Positions 50,011 to 58,857 of a stretch of 64,000 nt of DNA are shown here, piece by piece. The translations under genes and the position numbers were made by a program. Source of the DNA: JANSWY01 sp965228955 (GTDB lineage: Bacteria > Bacteroidota > Bacteroidia > Cytophagales > Cyclobacteriaceae); contig OZ245848.1 of NCBI GenBank assembly GCA_965228955.1, positions 3,596,001 through 3,660,000 on the forward strand. The letters run 5' to 3'. The notes under the pieces are model-generated. The model saw nothing but the letters and a program-made list of their open reading frames with translations, did no database searches and was not told where the DNA came from. The first letter of the stretch is position 1. Each line of letters opens with the position of its first letter.

Positions 50011-51161
50011 AGTACTATTCTCTCCGCTCCATTTGCTATTTCTATTTCAATTGGAGTGATATCTAAATTATACTCTTTCTTATAAGCCTCTGAGATTTCT
50101 TCAATGAATTCTGCCTCTTCACCAGCCTTAATGAGATTAATTGTACAACCACCAAAACCACCACCCATCATTCTTGCTCCAAGTATAGCTTCATGATTAT
50201 TAGCAAAATCTGCCATAAAATCGATCTCCGGGCAGGTAATTTCATATTCAGTGGCCATTGCCAATTGAGCCCTTTTCAATATTTCCCCAGCTTTTTCTAA
50301 TTCTCCACTACTGATCGCAGAAGCGAATTCTTGAACTCTTTCATTCTCCTCTACAACATATTTACACCTTCGAAAGACCACTTCATCAAGATCGCTCTCC
50401 ATATCCGAGAGTATGGTCATGTCTACATCTCGTAGGCTTTTTACTTCTGGAAACTTCTCTTGAATCAACCTCACTCCTTCTTCACATTGTTTTCTTCTTA
50501 CATTGTATTCAGAGTCAACCAGGCTATGTGAGACATTAGAGTTTAAAAGCAGGAAATTATAACCATCAATTTCAAGTGGAAAAAGTCTGTACTCCAAAGA
50601 CCTGCAATCCAATAACAAAGCATGCTTTTGCTTACCCATCACGCTCGCAAACTGATCCATGATTCCACACATCACTCCAGCGTAATTGTGTTCTGCCTTC
50701 TGAGAAATCTGCGCTATTTCTACAGGTTCCAGGTCCAGTTCAAAAAGTTCGTTCAGCGCAGTACAAGTACCACATTCCAATGCTGCAGAAGAAGACATAC
50801 CCGCACCTTGAGGCACATCCCCCTGAAAAACCAGATCAAACCCAGAAACCTCCTCTCCCATTCCTGAAAGCTCAGCAATTACTCCAAATACATAACTCCT
50901 CCATGACTCAGTCTTAAGTGAATCCAACTCCGACAGATCAAACTGAAACAACTCATCAAAATCAACCGAGTAGACATTCACCTGAGAAGAGTTATTTGGA
51001 GCAATTGCAAAATAGATAGAATGACTTACTGCGGCAGGAAGAACAAAACCTTCATTATAATCAGTATGCTCCCCTATTAGATTTATTCTTCCAGGAGCTC
51101 TGAAAAGCAATGGATCTTTTTGAAATTTCTGTTTGAAGATTTTGGTTATGTTTTGCATCAT
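50007..51161 (-). CDS. galK: Galactokinase
   Basis: 384 aa GHMP kinase with the galactokinase signatures: GRINLIGEHTDYNEGFVLP (about 24-42), GAGMSSSAALECGTC, and MMGGGFGGCTINLI. It phosphorylates alpha-D-galactose in the Leloir pathway. No galT, galE or galM genes are adjacent. It marks the boundary at which the stress-related content ends. Preceded by a ~190-base gap. Confidence 0.96.
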   Translation of the reverse strand: MMQNITKIFKQKFQKDPLLFRAPGRINLIGEHTDYNEGFVLPAAVSHSIYFAIAPNNSSQVNVYSVDFDELFQFDLSELDSLKTESWRSYVFGVIAELSGMGEEVSGFDLVFQGDVPQGAGMSSSAALECGTCTALNELFELDLEPVEIAQISQKAEHNYAGVMCGIMDQFASVMGKQKHALLLDCRSLEYRLFPLEIDGYNFLLLNSNVSHSLVDSEYNVRRKQCEEGVRLIQEKFPEVKSLRDVDMTILSDMESDLDEVVFRRCKYVVEENERVQEFASAISSGELEKAGEILKRAQLAMATEYEITCPEIDFMADFANNHEAILGARMMGGGFGGCTINLIKAGEEAEFIEEISEAYKKEYNLDITPIEIEIANGAERIVL

Positions 51162-51349
51162 TGCTACAGAAAAAATATTGGTATCGTTTAAGGTCGAGAA
51201 GATAGATGATTATTTGTAACAAATAAATTACCCAAGATAAAAAGTCCAGAAGAACTTGAAAATCATAACTAAAAACAACCAAGTCTTCCAAATAGCTCCA
51301 CTCCACTTATTCCGTATATCAACAGTATATCTTCCTGTTTTACAAACAA
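51162..51349. other. Non-coding gap upstream of galK
   Basis: About 190 bases. A hydrophobic minus-strand frame can be read through it but enters galK out of frame and has no start with a ribosome site, so I do not call it a gene. Confidence 0.4.
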
Positions 51350-51685
51350 TTAGTACACAATAACCTTGTTCTGCTCCTGCAACAATTGCTTAGCCTCTCT
51401 CCAATCCAGAAAATCATCAGCCACTACCGTAAGTGTCTTAATCGACTTTGCTATATGACCCGCCTTGTGCATGACTTTTAGATGATGACCATTTCTTGCA
51501 AACTGCTTCATCTCGACTTCATTTCGCCATAACGTCATGGTGTAGTGCTTTGTCCAAAAACCTGTCTTTTTAAATCCAATACAAGAAGCTGTTTTGAGTT
51601 CACGCATAATTTGCATTGCGTCTATGGATAATTGAAAAAACTTCAAAGGGCTTTTCAATTCAATACATGTTATTACCAATATCAT
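51350..51685 (-). CDS. Dimeric alpha/beta-barrel (ABM/DUF3291-like) protein, putative
   Basis: 111 aa without signal peptide. The order strand, helix, MTLWRNEVEMKQFARNGHH, then KSIKTLTVVADDF fits small dimeric ferredoxin-like folds such as antibiotic-biosynthesis monooxygenase or DUF3291 proteins. The conserved Trp and His residues are consistent, but the active residues are not diagnostic. It follows a serine hydrolase gene in the same orientation by ~50 bases. Family call tentative. Confidence 0.6.
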   Translation of the reverse strand: MILVITCIELKSPLKFFQLSIDAMQIMRELKTASCIGFKKTGFWTKHYTMTLWRNEVEMKQFARNGHHLKVMHKAGHIAKSIKTLTVVADDFLDWREAKQLLQEQNKVIVY

Positions 51686-51735
51686 ATGATGTACCTATTA
51701 GAATCAATTGAGTTTTTTTCCTATTCAGCGATATT

Positions 51736-52890
51736 CTAGTTGCTTTTGTAAAACTCACGTACTCTTCGAGTTATCGTATTAGACAGATTTTGACTAGCGT
51801 CACCATTATTAGTCAAAACGATGATTTCCAGGTCCATATCAGGGTTAATTAGGAGTATGCTTCTATATCCATCAAACCCACCAATATGCCAGTAGTCGTT
51901 TATATCAGTCAGGTTTGCCTCCTGATGCCAGTAGTTGGTTCCGGTCCCAAGAATCCACCCCAGGCCATAGTCACCCAACCAAGAAATTGATGATTTGGGT
52001 TGAATCATAGTTTGAAGTGTTTCTTGTGAAACGATATCGTTTTCTAAAACAGCCTGGACAAATAGATTCAAATCATTTACACTACTTGCAATTCCACTTG
52101 CCCCATAGATCAAGGAATTGAATCCTTTCACCTTGACTTCAGTTCCAAAGTTGAGCGCATAATTATCATTAATATCTCCTAAACTCTCGTTCTCGTGAAT
52201 GACAAACGAGTTACTCATACCAAATGGCTCGAAAAATTTAGTTCTCATGTACGTGGGATAATCCATTCCACTTGTTCTCTCCACAATCAAGGCTAGAAAG
52301 ACATAACCCGTGTTGCTGTATTCTGCCGAAGTGCCAGGAATGAACATTAAATTCTGAATTCCAGAAACAGGTACTAGATCTAAGATCTGAGAAGTTGTTA
52401 GGCCATCAAGACTCGACAAATTTGTATTATCATCGATATAATCTAATAAGCCAGCTCTGTGTGCTAGCAAATGTTCAATGGTTATATCTTCAAATACCTC
52501 CGGCAACTCCGGAACTATTGAAAGCAATTTATCATCTAATGAGATTAAATCCTGCTCAACCAATTGCATAATGGCCAGTGCAGTAAAAGTCTTTGTTATT
52601 GAACCAATTCTAAAGCTTGTGTTTTCATCAATTGGGTGATTATCAAACCTCTTTGCCAGTCCCCTACTTCCTTGATAGACCACATTTCCATCTTTACGAA
52701 TTAATACGCTTAACCCTGGTTCGTTAGCAGATTGCCCATCTTGCATCAAACCATTAACCAGTGAAGTGATATCTGTTGGTTCCGGATTTACTTCGGAATC
52801 ATCATTACTACAGCTCTGAATTACCAGTATATTAATAATCAGAAGCAGTGTGAAAATACTTTTTGAGTAGTTACAAATTCTTGCGATCAT
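51736..52890 (-). CDS. Beta-lactamase-class-C-like serine hydrolase, lipoprotein
   Basis: 384 aa with lipobox LVIQSC and a class C-type hydrolase domain: nucleophile SxxK in GSITKTFTALAIM, Tyr motif in YSNTGYVFLAL and the third motif in YWHIGGFDGYRS. Proteins of this type (EstB/Pab87-like) are periplasmic esterases or D-aminopeptidases, seldom true beta-lactamases. A second paralogue of the superfamily is at 55389-56462. The substrate cannot be told. Confidence 0.9.
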   Translation of the reverse strand: MIARICNYSKSIFTLLLIINILVIQSCSNDDSEVNPEPTDITSLVNGLMQDGQSANEPGLSVLIRKDGNVVYQGSRGLAKRFDNHPIDENTSFRIGSITKTFTALAIMQLVEQDLISLDDKLLSIVPELPEVFEDITIEHLLAHRAGLLDYIDDNTNLSSLDGLTTSQILDLVPVSGIQNLMFIPGTSAEYSNTGYVFLALIVERTSGMDYPTYMRTKFFEPFGMSNSFVIHENESLGDINDNYALNFGTEVKVKGFNSLIYGASGIASSVNDLNLFVQAVLENDIVSQETLQTMIQPKSSISWLGDYGLGWILGTGTNYWHQEANLTDINDYWHIGGFDGYRSILLINPDMDLEIIVLTNNGDASQNLSNTITRRVREFYKSN

Positions 52891-53014
52891 ATTCTTTGAG
52901 TTCTATTAAATAATTTGACGCAAGTATCCCTTGTCGCAACCCAAAAAATGCCTCATGCGGGAAGTTGAGACCTATTAATACGGATCAATTAGACCCATTT
53001 TATAAAGTAAGCCC

Positions 53015-54145
53015 TTAAATCGATTGTTGAAATTCCTTAGGAGATTGGCCTTCAAAATTCTTAAATACTCTATTCATGGAAGCTTTGGAATTAAATCCAC
53101 TTTCTATTCCAAGCGAGAGAATGGTGAACTTTCTTTTCTCAGGATCGGCAAGTAATTTCTTAAAATGCTCCACACGATATTGATTTACAAACTCATAAAA
53201 GCTTTTATCAGATTTTGAATTGATGACTTGGGATGCTTTATGAATTGTGATGTCCACTCTCTTTGCGAGATCTTCTATTTTCAGTTGCGGTTCAAGGAAA
53301 AGCTTTTCCTCTTCAAACAGACGTAGAATCTCATTAAAGTACGAGTCAATCCCTTCCTGATCCAGAGTTGAGGACTGATATTTTTCTTTGGCAGTCAGCT
53401 CATTTTCTACATTTTGAAAATTGTTCTCTGCATGCAATCTGAATTCAGCGATAGAGTACTGTCTGATGCCATGATAGCATAAATAGAACATGAGAAATAC
53501 AAAGATTATGTACTCAATACCAAAAGCAATTTCGATGTTGGACACCAGATCAAAAGTAAAACTAGTGAAAGTTAAAAAGCCAAAAATTGAATGACACAGA
53601 AGGGCCAATGTGAAATACCTAAACCAATTTAAATTGATGTTTTCTATTGAGGAGTGATAGTTCTTTATTTCAGTTGTGTAGTTATTGATCCTCTTCCATA
53701 GCCAAAGTGTAACTATGATCACATATACATATTGGCTTAAATGAAAAAACGACTGGTAATCTGACGGATCAAAAAACAAAGCCTCTATTTCTGAAGTCGT
53801 TTTGTAGTCATTGAAGACAAGTACATCTAGTAGAAGTAGGGTACTATAGATAAAAGGATAGATATATAACCACAGCCATTTTGCTTTAAATCTATTTTGA
53901 CCGTCCAGAAGAATTAACCCATATATAGTTAGAACAGGGAGATAATAAGAATTGAAAAAATGGATTATGATATAAACTTCGACTGAAGGCCAGTTTTCAA
54001 TCAGTACCTGTGATCCTAATATTCCGGCAAAAAATAAGATCAGAGCAATCAAATGATAGTCACTAAGAATCTTATTCTTCTTTAGCAGAATGAATAATAA
54101 GAATATAGATAAAATGCCCAGACCAATGACAATGGGGAAAATCAT
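53015..54145 (-). CDS. AraC-family regulator with seven-helix membrane N-terminus
   Basis: 376 aa. Seven hydrophobic segments occupy about 5-235, then a polar linker and an AraC-type DNA-binding domain (about 275-376) with IEDLAKRVDITIHKASQVI and the second HTH ILSLGIESGFNSKASMNRVFKNF and the terminal GQSPKEF. Membrane-embedded AraC regulators of this kind probably sense hydrophobic or membrane signals. Neighbours are a serine hydrolase and a BASS transporter. Targets unknown. Confidence 0.92.
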   Translation of the reverse strand: MIFPIVIGLGILSIFLLFILLKKNKILSDYHLIALILFFAGILGSQVLIENWPSVEVYIIIHFFNSYYLPVLTIYGLILLDGQNRFKAKWLWLYIYPFIYSTLLLLDVLVFNDYKTTSEIEALFFDPSDYQSFFHLSQYVYVIIVTLWLWKRINNYTTEIKNYHSSIENINLNWFRYFTLALLCHSIFGFLTFTSFTFDLVSNIEIAFGIEYIIFVFLMFYLCYHGIRQYSIAEFRLHAENNFQNVENELTAKEKYQSSTLDQEGIDSYFNEILRLFEEEKLFLEPQLKIEDLAKRVDITIHKASQVINSKSDKSFYEFVNQYRVEHFKKLLADPEKRKFTILSLGIESGFNSKASMNRVFKNFEGQSPKEFQQSI

Positions 54146-54245
54146 AGAACTATTGGAAATACTAATCGCTATTCAAACTAACTATTATTAGCAGTAGGTA
54201 GAAATCATTTTATACCAACCGAATATAGACAAACATAGCAAATCT

Positions 54246-55349
54246 TTAATCATCTTTTGATTTACCATCAATTGGTTTTCCTCTCCACCAGGTCGCTAAA
54301 GATGATCCGGTGATGTTCATTAAAGGTCCAAACACAGCAGGAGCCAATCCCATTGTAGCTACTCTACCCATTTCAAGTGCAATACCCGAGGCAAGTCCAG
54401 AATTTTGCATCCCCACTTCAAATGCAATTGTACGAGAAGATTTCTGATCCATTCCAAACAGACGGCAAATGTTATAACCTAGTAAATACCCAATAGAATT
54501 ATGAACCAATACAACAGCAATTAGAATGAAACCAATTGTAAGTAAGGAATCTCTGCCAGCCGCTGTAATGATGGTTATGATAATCGCTATCCCAGCCATG
54601 GAAATAATCGGCATCACCCTATCCAGCCATTTGAACTTACCATGGAAGAAATAATTGAATATCAGTCCCAGAACTATAGGTATGATTACGATTTTAACAA
54701 TACTTATGAACATGGCAACAAAGTCAATTGGCACTAATTGATCAGCTAATAACTTCATTAAAAAAGGAGTCATAATTGGAGCCAGAAGTGTGGCTATTGC
54801 TGTGAGCGTGAGTGAAAGAGCAAGATTGGCTTTGGAGATGTAAGACATTACATTGGAAGCTAGTCCGCTAGGGGAGCAACCAACCAAAATAATTCCTGCT
54901 GCAATCTCATTTGGCAATCCCGAAAAATATGCGAGACCAAATCCTACAACTGGCATAATAGTAAACTGACATAAAATCCCAACAAGAACACCTTTTGGCA
55001 TTTTCACAACACCCAAAAAGTCCTTAAAGCTCATTGAAAACCCCATTCCAAACATGATAATTATGAGCAATGGAACAATTAGAACTTTTAGGTTAACATC
55101 TCCAATCTCAGTAAAAAACCCCGGATAATACAATGAAGCAGCAACCGCAGCGAAAATTAAAATGGTAAAAGAAAAGCCTTTAAGAATCTCATATCTCCTA
55201 ACACCCAAAGCCAGCGAACAAAAAAATACTACAAAAGGAATTCCGGCTTTTTCAATATTTCCAGGCAGGATAAAATATAGAATTAAAAGAAGAGATATGC
55301 TGGCAATAATGATAGCAATAGATGTTAGCTTCTTGTGGATTTCGTTCAT
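54246..55349 (-). CDS. Bile acid:sodium symporter (BASS)-family transporter
   Basis: 367 aa with nine to ten membrane helices and BASS features: GMGFSMSFKDFLGVVKMP, the Na+-site GCSPSGLASNVMSYI and FEVGMQNSGLASGIAL. The family imports organic anions such as pantoate, ketopantoate or bile-acid-like compounds with Na+. Flanked by the AraC regulator and a serine hydrolase on the same strand; the group may form a uptake-and-hydrolysis unit, which is inference. Confidence 0.92.
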   Translation of the reverse strand: MNEIHKKLTSIAIIIASISLLLILYFILPGNIEKAGIPFVVFFCSLALGVRRYEILKGFSFTILIFAAVAASLYYPGFFTEIGDVNLKVLIVPLLIIIMFGMGFSMSFKDFLGVVKMPKGVLVGILCQFTIMPVVGFGLAYFSGLPNEIAAGIILVGCSPSGLASNVMSYISKANLALSLTLTAIATLLAPIMTPFLMKLLADQLVPIDFVAMFISIVKIVIIPIVLGLIFNYFFHGKFKWLDRVMPIISMAGIAIIITIITAAGRDSLLTIGFILIAVVLVHNSIGYLLGYNICRLFGMDQKSSRTIAFEVGMQNSGLASGIALEMGRVATMGLAPAVFGPLMNITGSSLATWWRGKPIDGKSKDD

Positions 55350-55388
55350 GCTTGAATTTACTTAATAATAAAAATTGTTATGTTTTTA

Positions 55389-56462
55389 TCATTCATTCTC
55401 TAATGCTTGAATTACTTTACCTAAAATATGATAGGCTCTTTTATGAGGATACCAATTCCCGTAAGCACCAGATGTCATTGCAATCACCATACTCTTTTTC
55501 GGAACTATTACTAAATGATTCCCACCATTTCCTGAAGCCCACAAGTACTCAACTTCACTTGTACCAAACTTACGCTTGGATTTATACCATAACATTCCAT
55601 ACGCGTCTGCCAAAGGATTATAATTTCCTATAGCATTTGAATTCTCGTTGATCAGTCGTTCTATATAATCAGAATTTACAATTTGTTTATCACCCCATTT
55701 GCCCTCATTTGCGACTAAATACCCAATTTTGGCAAAATCAAGTGTTGAAATATAAAGGTTGCCAGCACCTCCTGTTTGATTAGAAGCATTTGTGTACCAG
55801 TAGTATTCCTTAATTTCTAGAGGATCAAATACATATTGTTTTGCAAAATCCTTTAAGCTCATTCCTGATTTCTCCTCAATGATTGCTCCGATGAGTACTG
55901 CATTAATGTCAGCATAAACCCATTTTGTTCCAGGCTCTCTATCCAATGGTATGCTTAACAAATATTTTACCCACTCATCTTTGTCGATCCAATGTCCTGC
56001 GTTTCCGGGAGTATTGTAATCATCTGAATCCGCATCCAAGCCCGAAACCATATTTAGTAGATGAATTAATTTAACTTTTTTGTAGTCCTCTGTAATGGGG
56101 TATTTTTTTGGAGAGAAGAATGAATAGACATCTTGATTTAGATTTTCAACAAAGCCTTCTTGAATTGCAACACCTAATAACAATGAAGTAATACTTTTTC
56201 CAGCAGAACGGATATCGTGAATGTGATTTCTCCAAAATGAATTGTAATAATACTCTATTGCCAACTTATCATCTTTGATAACAATTAATCCTCTGTAATC
56301 TCTTTGTTTGAAATTATCAATTAAGTCATCGAGAACATTTAATGAATCTTGATTGAATCCGACCTCAACCGGGTTGACCGAAGGTAGGTTCGGAATTGAC
56401 TTTCTTTGAGAAAATATTGGAAAAGAAATCAGAGTAATAAGTATTAGAATAGTTGATCGCAT
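55389..56462 (-). CDS. Class-C-type serine hydrolase, secreted
   Basis: 357 aa with signal peptide MRSTILILITLISFPIFS. Nucleophile motif SAGK in DIRSAGKSITSLLLG, Tyr motif in KWVYADINAVLIGAII, and a third-motif region near WASGNGGNHLVIVPK. It is divergent in sequence from the lipoprotein hydrolase at 51736-52890. Probably a periplasmic esterase or amidase. Just upstream is a decayed AraC gene, possibly its former regulator. Confidence 0.88.
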   Translation of the reverse strand: MRSTILILITLISFPIFSQRKSIPNLPSVNPVEVGFNQDSLNVLDDLIDNFKQRDYRGLIVIKDDKLAIEYYYNSFWRNHIHDIRSAGKSITSLLLGVAIQEGFVENLNQDVYSFFSPKKYPITEDYKKVKLIHLLNMVSGLDADSDDYNTPGNAGHWIDKDEWVKYLLSIPLDREPGTKWVYADINAVLIGAIIEEKSGMSLKDFAKQYVFDPLEIKEYYWYTNASNQTGGAGNLYISTLDFAKIGYLVANEGKWGDKQIVNSDYIERLINENSNAIGNYNPLADAYGMLWYKSKRKFGTSEVEYLWASGNGGNHLVIVPKKSMVIAMTSGAYGNWYPHKRAYHILGKVIQALENE

Positions 56463-56816
56463 AGAAAGATGTATTTTTCATTACCTAATGGCCTCATAAG
56501 TTAGTTAAAATACAAGTGGTTAATGTGGTCAATCCAATTTTAAGCAGACAAAATTCTTTCCGATTATGGTATTTCTAAACTCACTAGGAGTCATACCCTT
56601 GATATACTTAAATACTAAAAAGAGCTCGCTTATTCGAAACTACATTCATGGCCAGTGATTGGTAATGCTTTTGAAGGAACCGAAGTTTCAAACTTCTCTA
56701 TTATGCTTTTCATTGATTGTTTAGGCACAAGTTACGCTTTGCTAAACTTGCGCCAGCGGGAGATTCTGTTTAAAACGCATTAGTGAACATATTAAGGAAT
56801 AATGTAATAAAGGTTT
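56463..56816. other. Gap holding a decayed AraC-type gene
   Basis: About 354 bases without an intact gene. The minus strand carries a recognisable AraC C-terminal remnant (56529-56690), described separately. I see nothing else. Confidence 0.5.
56529..56690 (-). pseudogene. AraC-family C-terminal HTH remnant
   Basis: Reading leftward from about 56690 gives SKALPITGHECSFE, a stop codon (TAA), then ASSFLVFKYIKGMTPSEFRN up to a stop at 56529. This is the end of an AraC DNA-binding domain (compare the usual GF-S-SSF---FKK--GMTPSEFR). The in-frame stop and the missing upstream domain show decay. It lies between the serine hydrolase and a secreted-protein gene. Confidence 0.75.
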
Positions 56817-57263
56817 CTAATTCTCTTTAATACTTACTGTAGCTATTTTCTCATCACCATACTTGCTTGAAAAGCTAACTTTAATTATCCTTTCAGGCTT
56901 TTGCCGTTTATTTTTTGCTGCTGGAAATGGAAATGTGATTGAATAAATCTGTTGTGGCTTTGAGTTAGGACTCATCTGGTATCCATTTGCTTCAATCTCT
57001 GAAACTATTAAATCAGTATCTGCAGGAACACCATATTCCTCCATAAATTGAGAGCCCAACGCAACATTTCTAATCAGAGGTTCTTCGGGAATTTTATTTG
57101 CTATATGTTCAGGGAAGAATTCCAATAATCCTTTGGTATCATTCTCCGAAATAACAGCAATTACCTTTTTGGCAATCTCAAGCTTTTTTTCATCCAATTC
57201 TTGACTATGACAATTAAGAACAACAATGGTCAATACTAAAATGAAGGCTGTTAATGTTCTCAT
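56817..57263 (-). CDS. Secreted protein of unknown function
   Basis: 148 aa from ATG 57263 (MRTLTAFILVLTIVVLNCHSQ); the longer frame to 57305 adds an atypical leader. Possible lipoprotein (VVLNC). The mature part has a helical segment KKLEIAKKVIAVISENDTKGLLEFF and then PQQIYSITFPFPAAKNK and a beta C-terminus, a shape seen in NTF2-like or DUF-type exported proteins. No family firmly recognised. Confidence 0.6.
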   Translation of the reverse strand: MRTLTAFILVLTIVVLNCHSQELDEKKLEIAKKVIAVISENDTKGLLEFFPEHIANKIPEEPLIRNVALGSQFMEEYGVPADTDLIVSEIEANGYQMSPNSKPQQIYSITFPFPAAKNKRQKPERIIKVSFSSKYGDEKIATVSIKEN

Positions 57264-57348
57264 TACGATTCTTGTGTTTCTCAAATATAGCATTTCATTT
57301 CTCAATCATTGAAAGTAATTTTTGGCGAGAAATGAGATCAATCGCTTA

Positions 57349-57369
57349 GCTTAAGTTTTCAACTTAAGC
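57349..57369. repeat. Perfect hairpin-forming repeat
   Basis: GCTTAAGTT / AACTTAAGC with a three-base loop, between the secreted-protein gene and the tRNA terminator. Not followed by a clear U-tract on either strand. Confidence 0.5.
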
Positions 57370-57424
57370 CCCAAATACCCGTAGTTTGCAACTGCACCTC
57401 AAAAAATTATAAGTGTCTAAAAAC

Positions 57425-57449
57425 AAAAAACCCCGCTCTCGCGGGGTTT
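57425..57449 (-). terminator. Intrinsic terminator of the tRNA pair
   Basis: On the minus strand CCCCGC-GAGA-GCGGGG followed by TTTTTTG, directly after tRNA-Arg. Confidence 0.9.
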
Positions 57450-57453
57450 ATCG

Positions 57454-57527
57454 TGATTCCACCAGGACTCGAACCTGGAACCTACTGCTTAGAAGGCAGT
57501 TGCTCTATCCAGTTGAGCTATGGAACC
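57454..57527 (-). tRNA. tRNA-Arg (anticodon TCT)
   Basis: 74-nt cloverleaf: acceptor GGTTCCA/TGGAATC, anticodon arm ACTGC-CTTCTAA-GCAGT giving TCT, T-arm with GGTTCGAGTCC. Reads AGA codons. No encoded CCA seen. Confidence 0.93.
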
Positions 57528-57601
57528 TGCCTTACTACTTTCGTAGTAATAATCTTTTTTATATATAAGGTCCTCCTTCGCTGAAGCTTCGGAGGACACA
57601 G

Positions 57602-57690
57602 TAGAGAGTGGGGGATTCGAACCCCCGGTACGCTGTGAGGCGTACGACAGTTTAGCAAACTGCTGGTTTAAGCCACTCACCCAACTCTCT
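57602..57690 (-). tRNA. tRNA-Ser (anticodon GCT)
   Basis: 89-nt class II tRNA: acceptor AGAGAGT/ACTCTCT, D-arm GGGTGAGTGGCTTAAACC, anticodon loop TTGCTAA giving GCT, long variable arm (TACGC...GCGTA) and T-arm GGGGGTTCGAATCCCCC. Reads AGC/AGU. About 74 bases from tRNA-Arg, probably one transcript. Confidence 0.93.
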
Positions 57691-57849
57691 GGCTATTCTC
57701 TTTTTCCTTCTCCCTGCTGGAAAAGGACTGCAAATATAGCACTTCATTGATTTTTCAAAAAGAACTGAGCAACTATTTTTCAAAAATTTTAAATTCATAA
57801 AAAATGTTAAAAATGAATCCCTTTTTCCGCTGCTTCAGTACTACTTATA

Positions 57850-57857
57850 TATATTTG
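57850..57857 (+). promoter_or_regulatory. Bacteroidota -7 box (TATATTTG) of the BatB/BatC genes
   Basis: TATATTTG fits the TAnnTTTG housekeeping box, 28 bases before the ATG at 57886. The -33 TTG equivalent is not clean. Confidence 0.45.
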
Positions 57858-57885
57858 ACGCTGCAAAAATTTTGCCCCGCTATTC

Positions 57886-58857
57886 ATGAAGTGGAACAAT
57901 ACAATAGGATTAACGGAATTTATACTTATCGGAACATTCATCGTGTTCTACATAATCTTTATTGCCCGTGTCCTAACAGCTGCTAAACAATTCAAAAACT
58001 CCGGTTGGCAAGTCATTTTTAAACTATTCCTCAGAACACTTTACTTCGGCCTCCTAATCGCAGCACTACTAGGTCCTGTTTTCGGTGAAGGCCAAAGAGA
58101 AGTTAAATCCATCGGAAAAGACATTTTCATCGCAATAGACCTTTCTCAGTCCATGAATGCAACAGATGTTGCGCCCTCCAGACTGGAAAGATTGAAATAC
58201 GAACTAAAAAACATTGTAAGCACATTTAGCTCTGATAAAATCGGGCTTATCATTTTCTCTGATGAAGCATTTCTACAATGTCCGCTTACTGACGACAAAA
58301 ATTATCTAAGCAATGTGATCATAGATGGTCTCTACACTTATCTGGTATCAAGTTCAGGGACAGACTTTGGACCTCCTCTTGAAATGGCCCTTGAAAAACT
58401 TCAAAGCGAAGAGGTATCTGTTACTCAACCGAAATCCAAAATCATTGTTCTGATCAGCGATGGTGAGGACTTTGGAGATAATACCGAGCAGATAGCAGAA
58501 GAAATCGAATCCTCAGAAATCAAACTCTTTACATTAGGAATTGGAACTGAAAAGGGTTCTAAAATCTCAACTAGACAGGGCTTCAAAAAAGATCTTGACG
58601 GAAATATCGTTGTAAGTAAGTTGAATCCTAAGTCGCTCAAGAAATTAGCTGCTGATACAGATGGTAAATACTTCGAAATCAGCAGCTCAAGAAACGATGT
58701 ATCTAAGTTGATCAACACAATTGACGATATAGAAGGAGAATTAAGGGATGCTAAGAAAATGGATGTTACTACCAACAAGTACTTCTACCCTCTTATTGCA
58801 GCTCTGATTCTGATGTTATTAGATGTTTTAATAAGTATTAGACTCATTAGAATATGA
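57886..58857 (+). CDS. batB: BatA/BatB-type membrane VWA-domain protein
   Basis: 323 aa. Two N-terminal helices (about 10-28 and 43-63), a von Willebrand A domain (about 82-285) with an intact MIDAS (DLSQSMNATD, later SSGTDFG and LISDGEDFGD), and a C-terminal helix (about 298-320). This is the BatB layout of Bacteroidota aerotolerance operons, in which VWA proteins with an AAA ATPase (MoxR) act on the envelope. Its stop overlaps the BatC-like gene by four bases. MoxR, BatA and BatD are not visible here. Confidence 0.82.
   Translation: MKWNNTIGLTEFILIGTFIVFYIIFIARVLTAAKQFKNSGWQVIFKLFLRTLYFGLLIAALLGPVFGEGQREVKSIGKDIFIAIDLSQSMNATDVAPSRLERLKYELKNIVSTFSSDKIGLIIFSDEAFLQCPLTDDKNYLSNVIIDGLYTYLVSSSGTDFGPPLEMALEKLQSEEVSVTQPKSKIIVLISDGEDFGDNTEQIAEEIESSEIKLFTLGIGTEKGSKISTRQGFKKDLDGNIVVSKLNPKSLKKLAADTDGKYFEISSSRNDVSKLINTIDDIEGELRDAKKMDVTTNKYFYPLIAALILMLLDVLISIRLIRI

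Noticed and set aside
51061..51306. Hydrophobic minus-strand frame upstream of galK
   Set aside because: Runs into galK out of frame, lacks a ribosome site and is not conserved with anything seen here; a shifted frame through 51230-51350 looks protein-like but has no start.
57489..57680. Minus-strand frame running through both tRNA genes
   Set aside because: The sequence folds into two complete tRNAs and the frame has no protein-like content.
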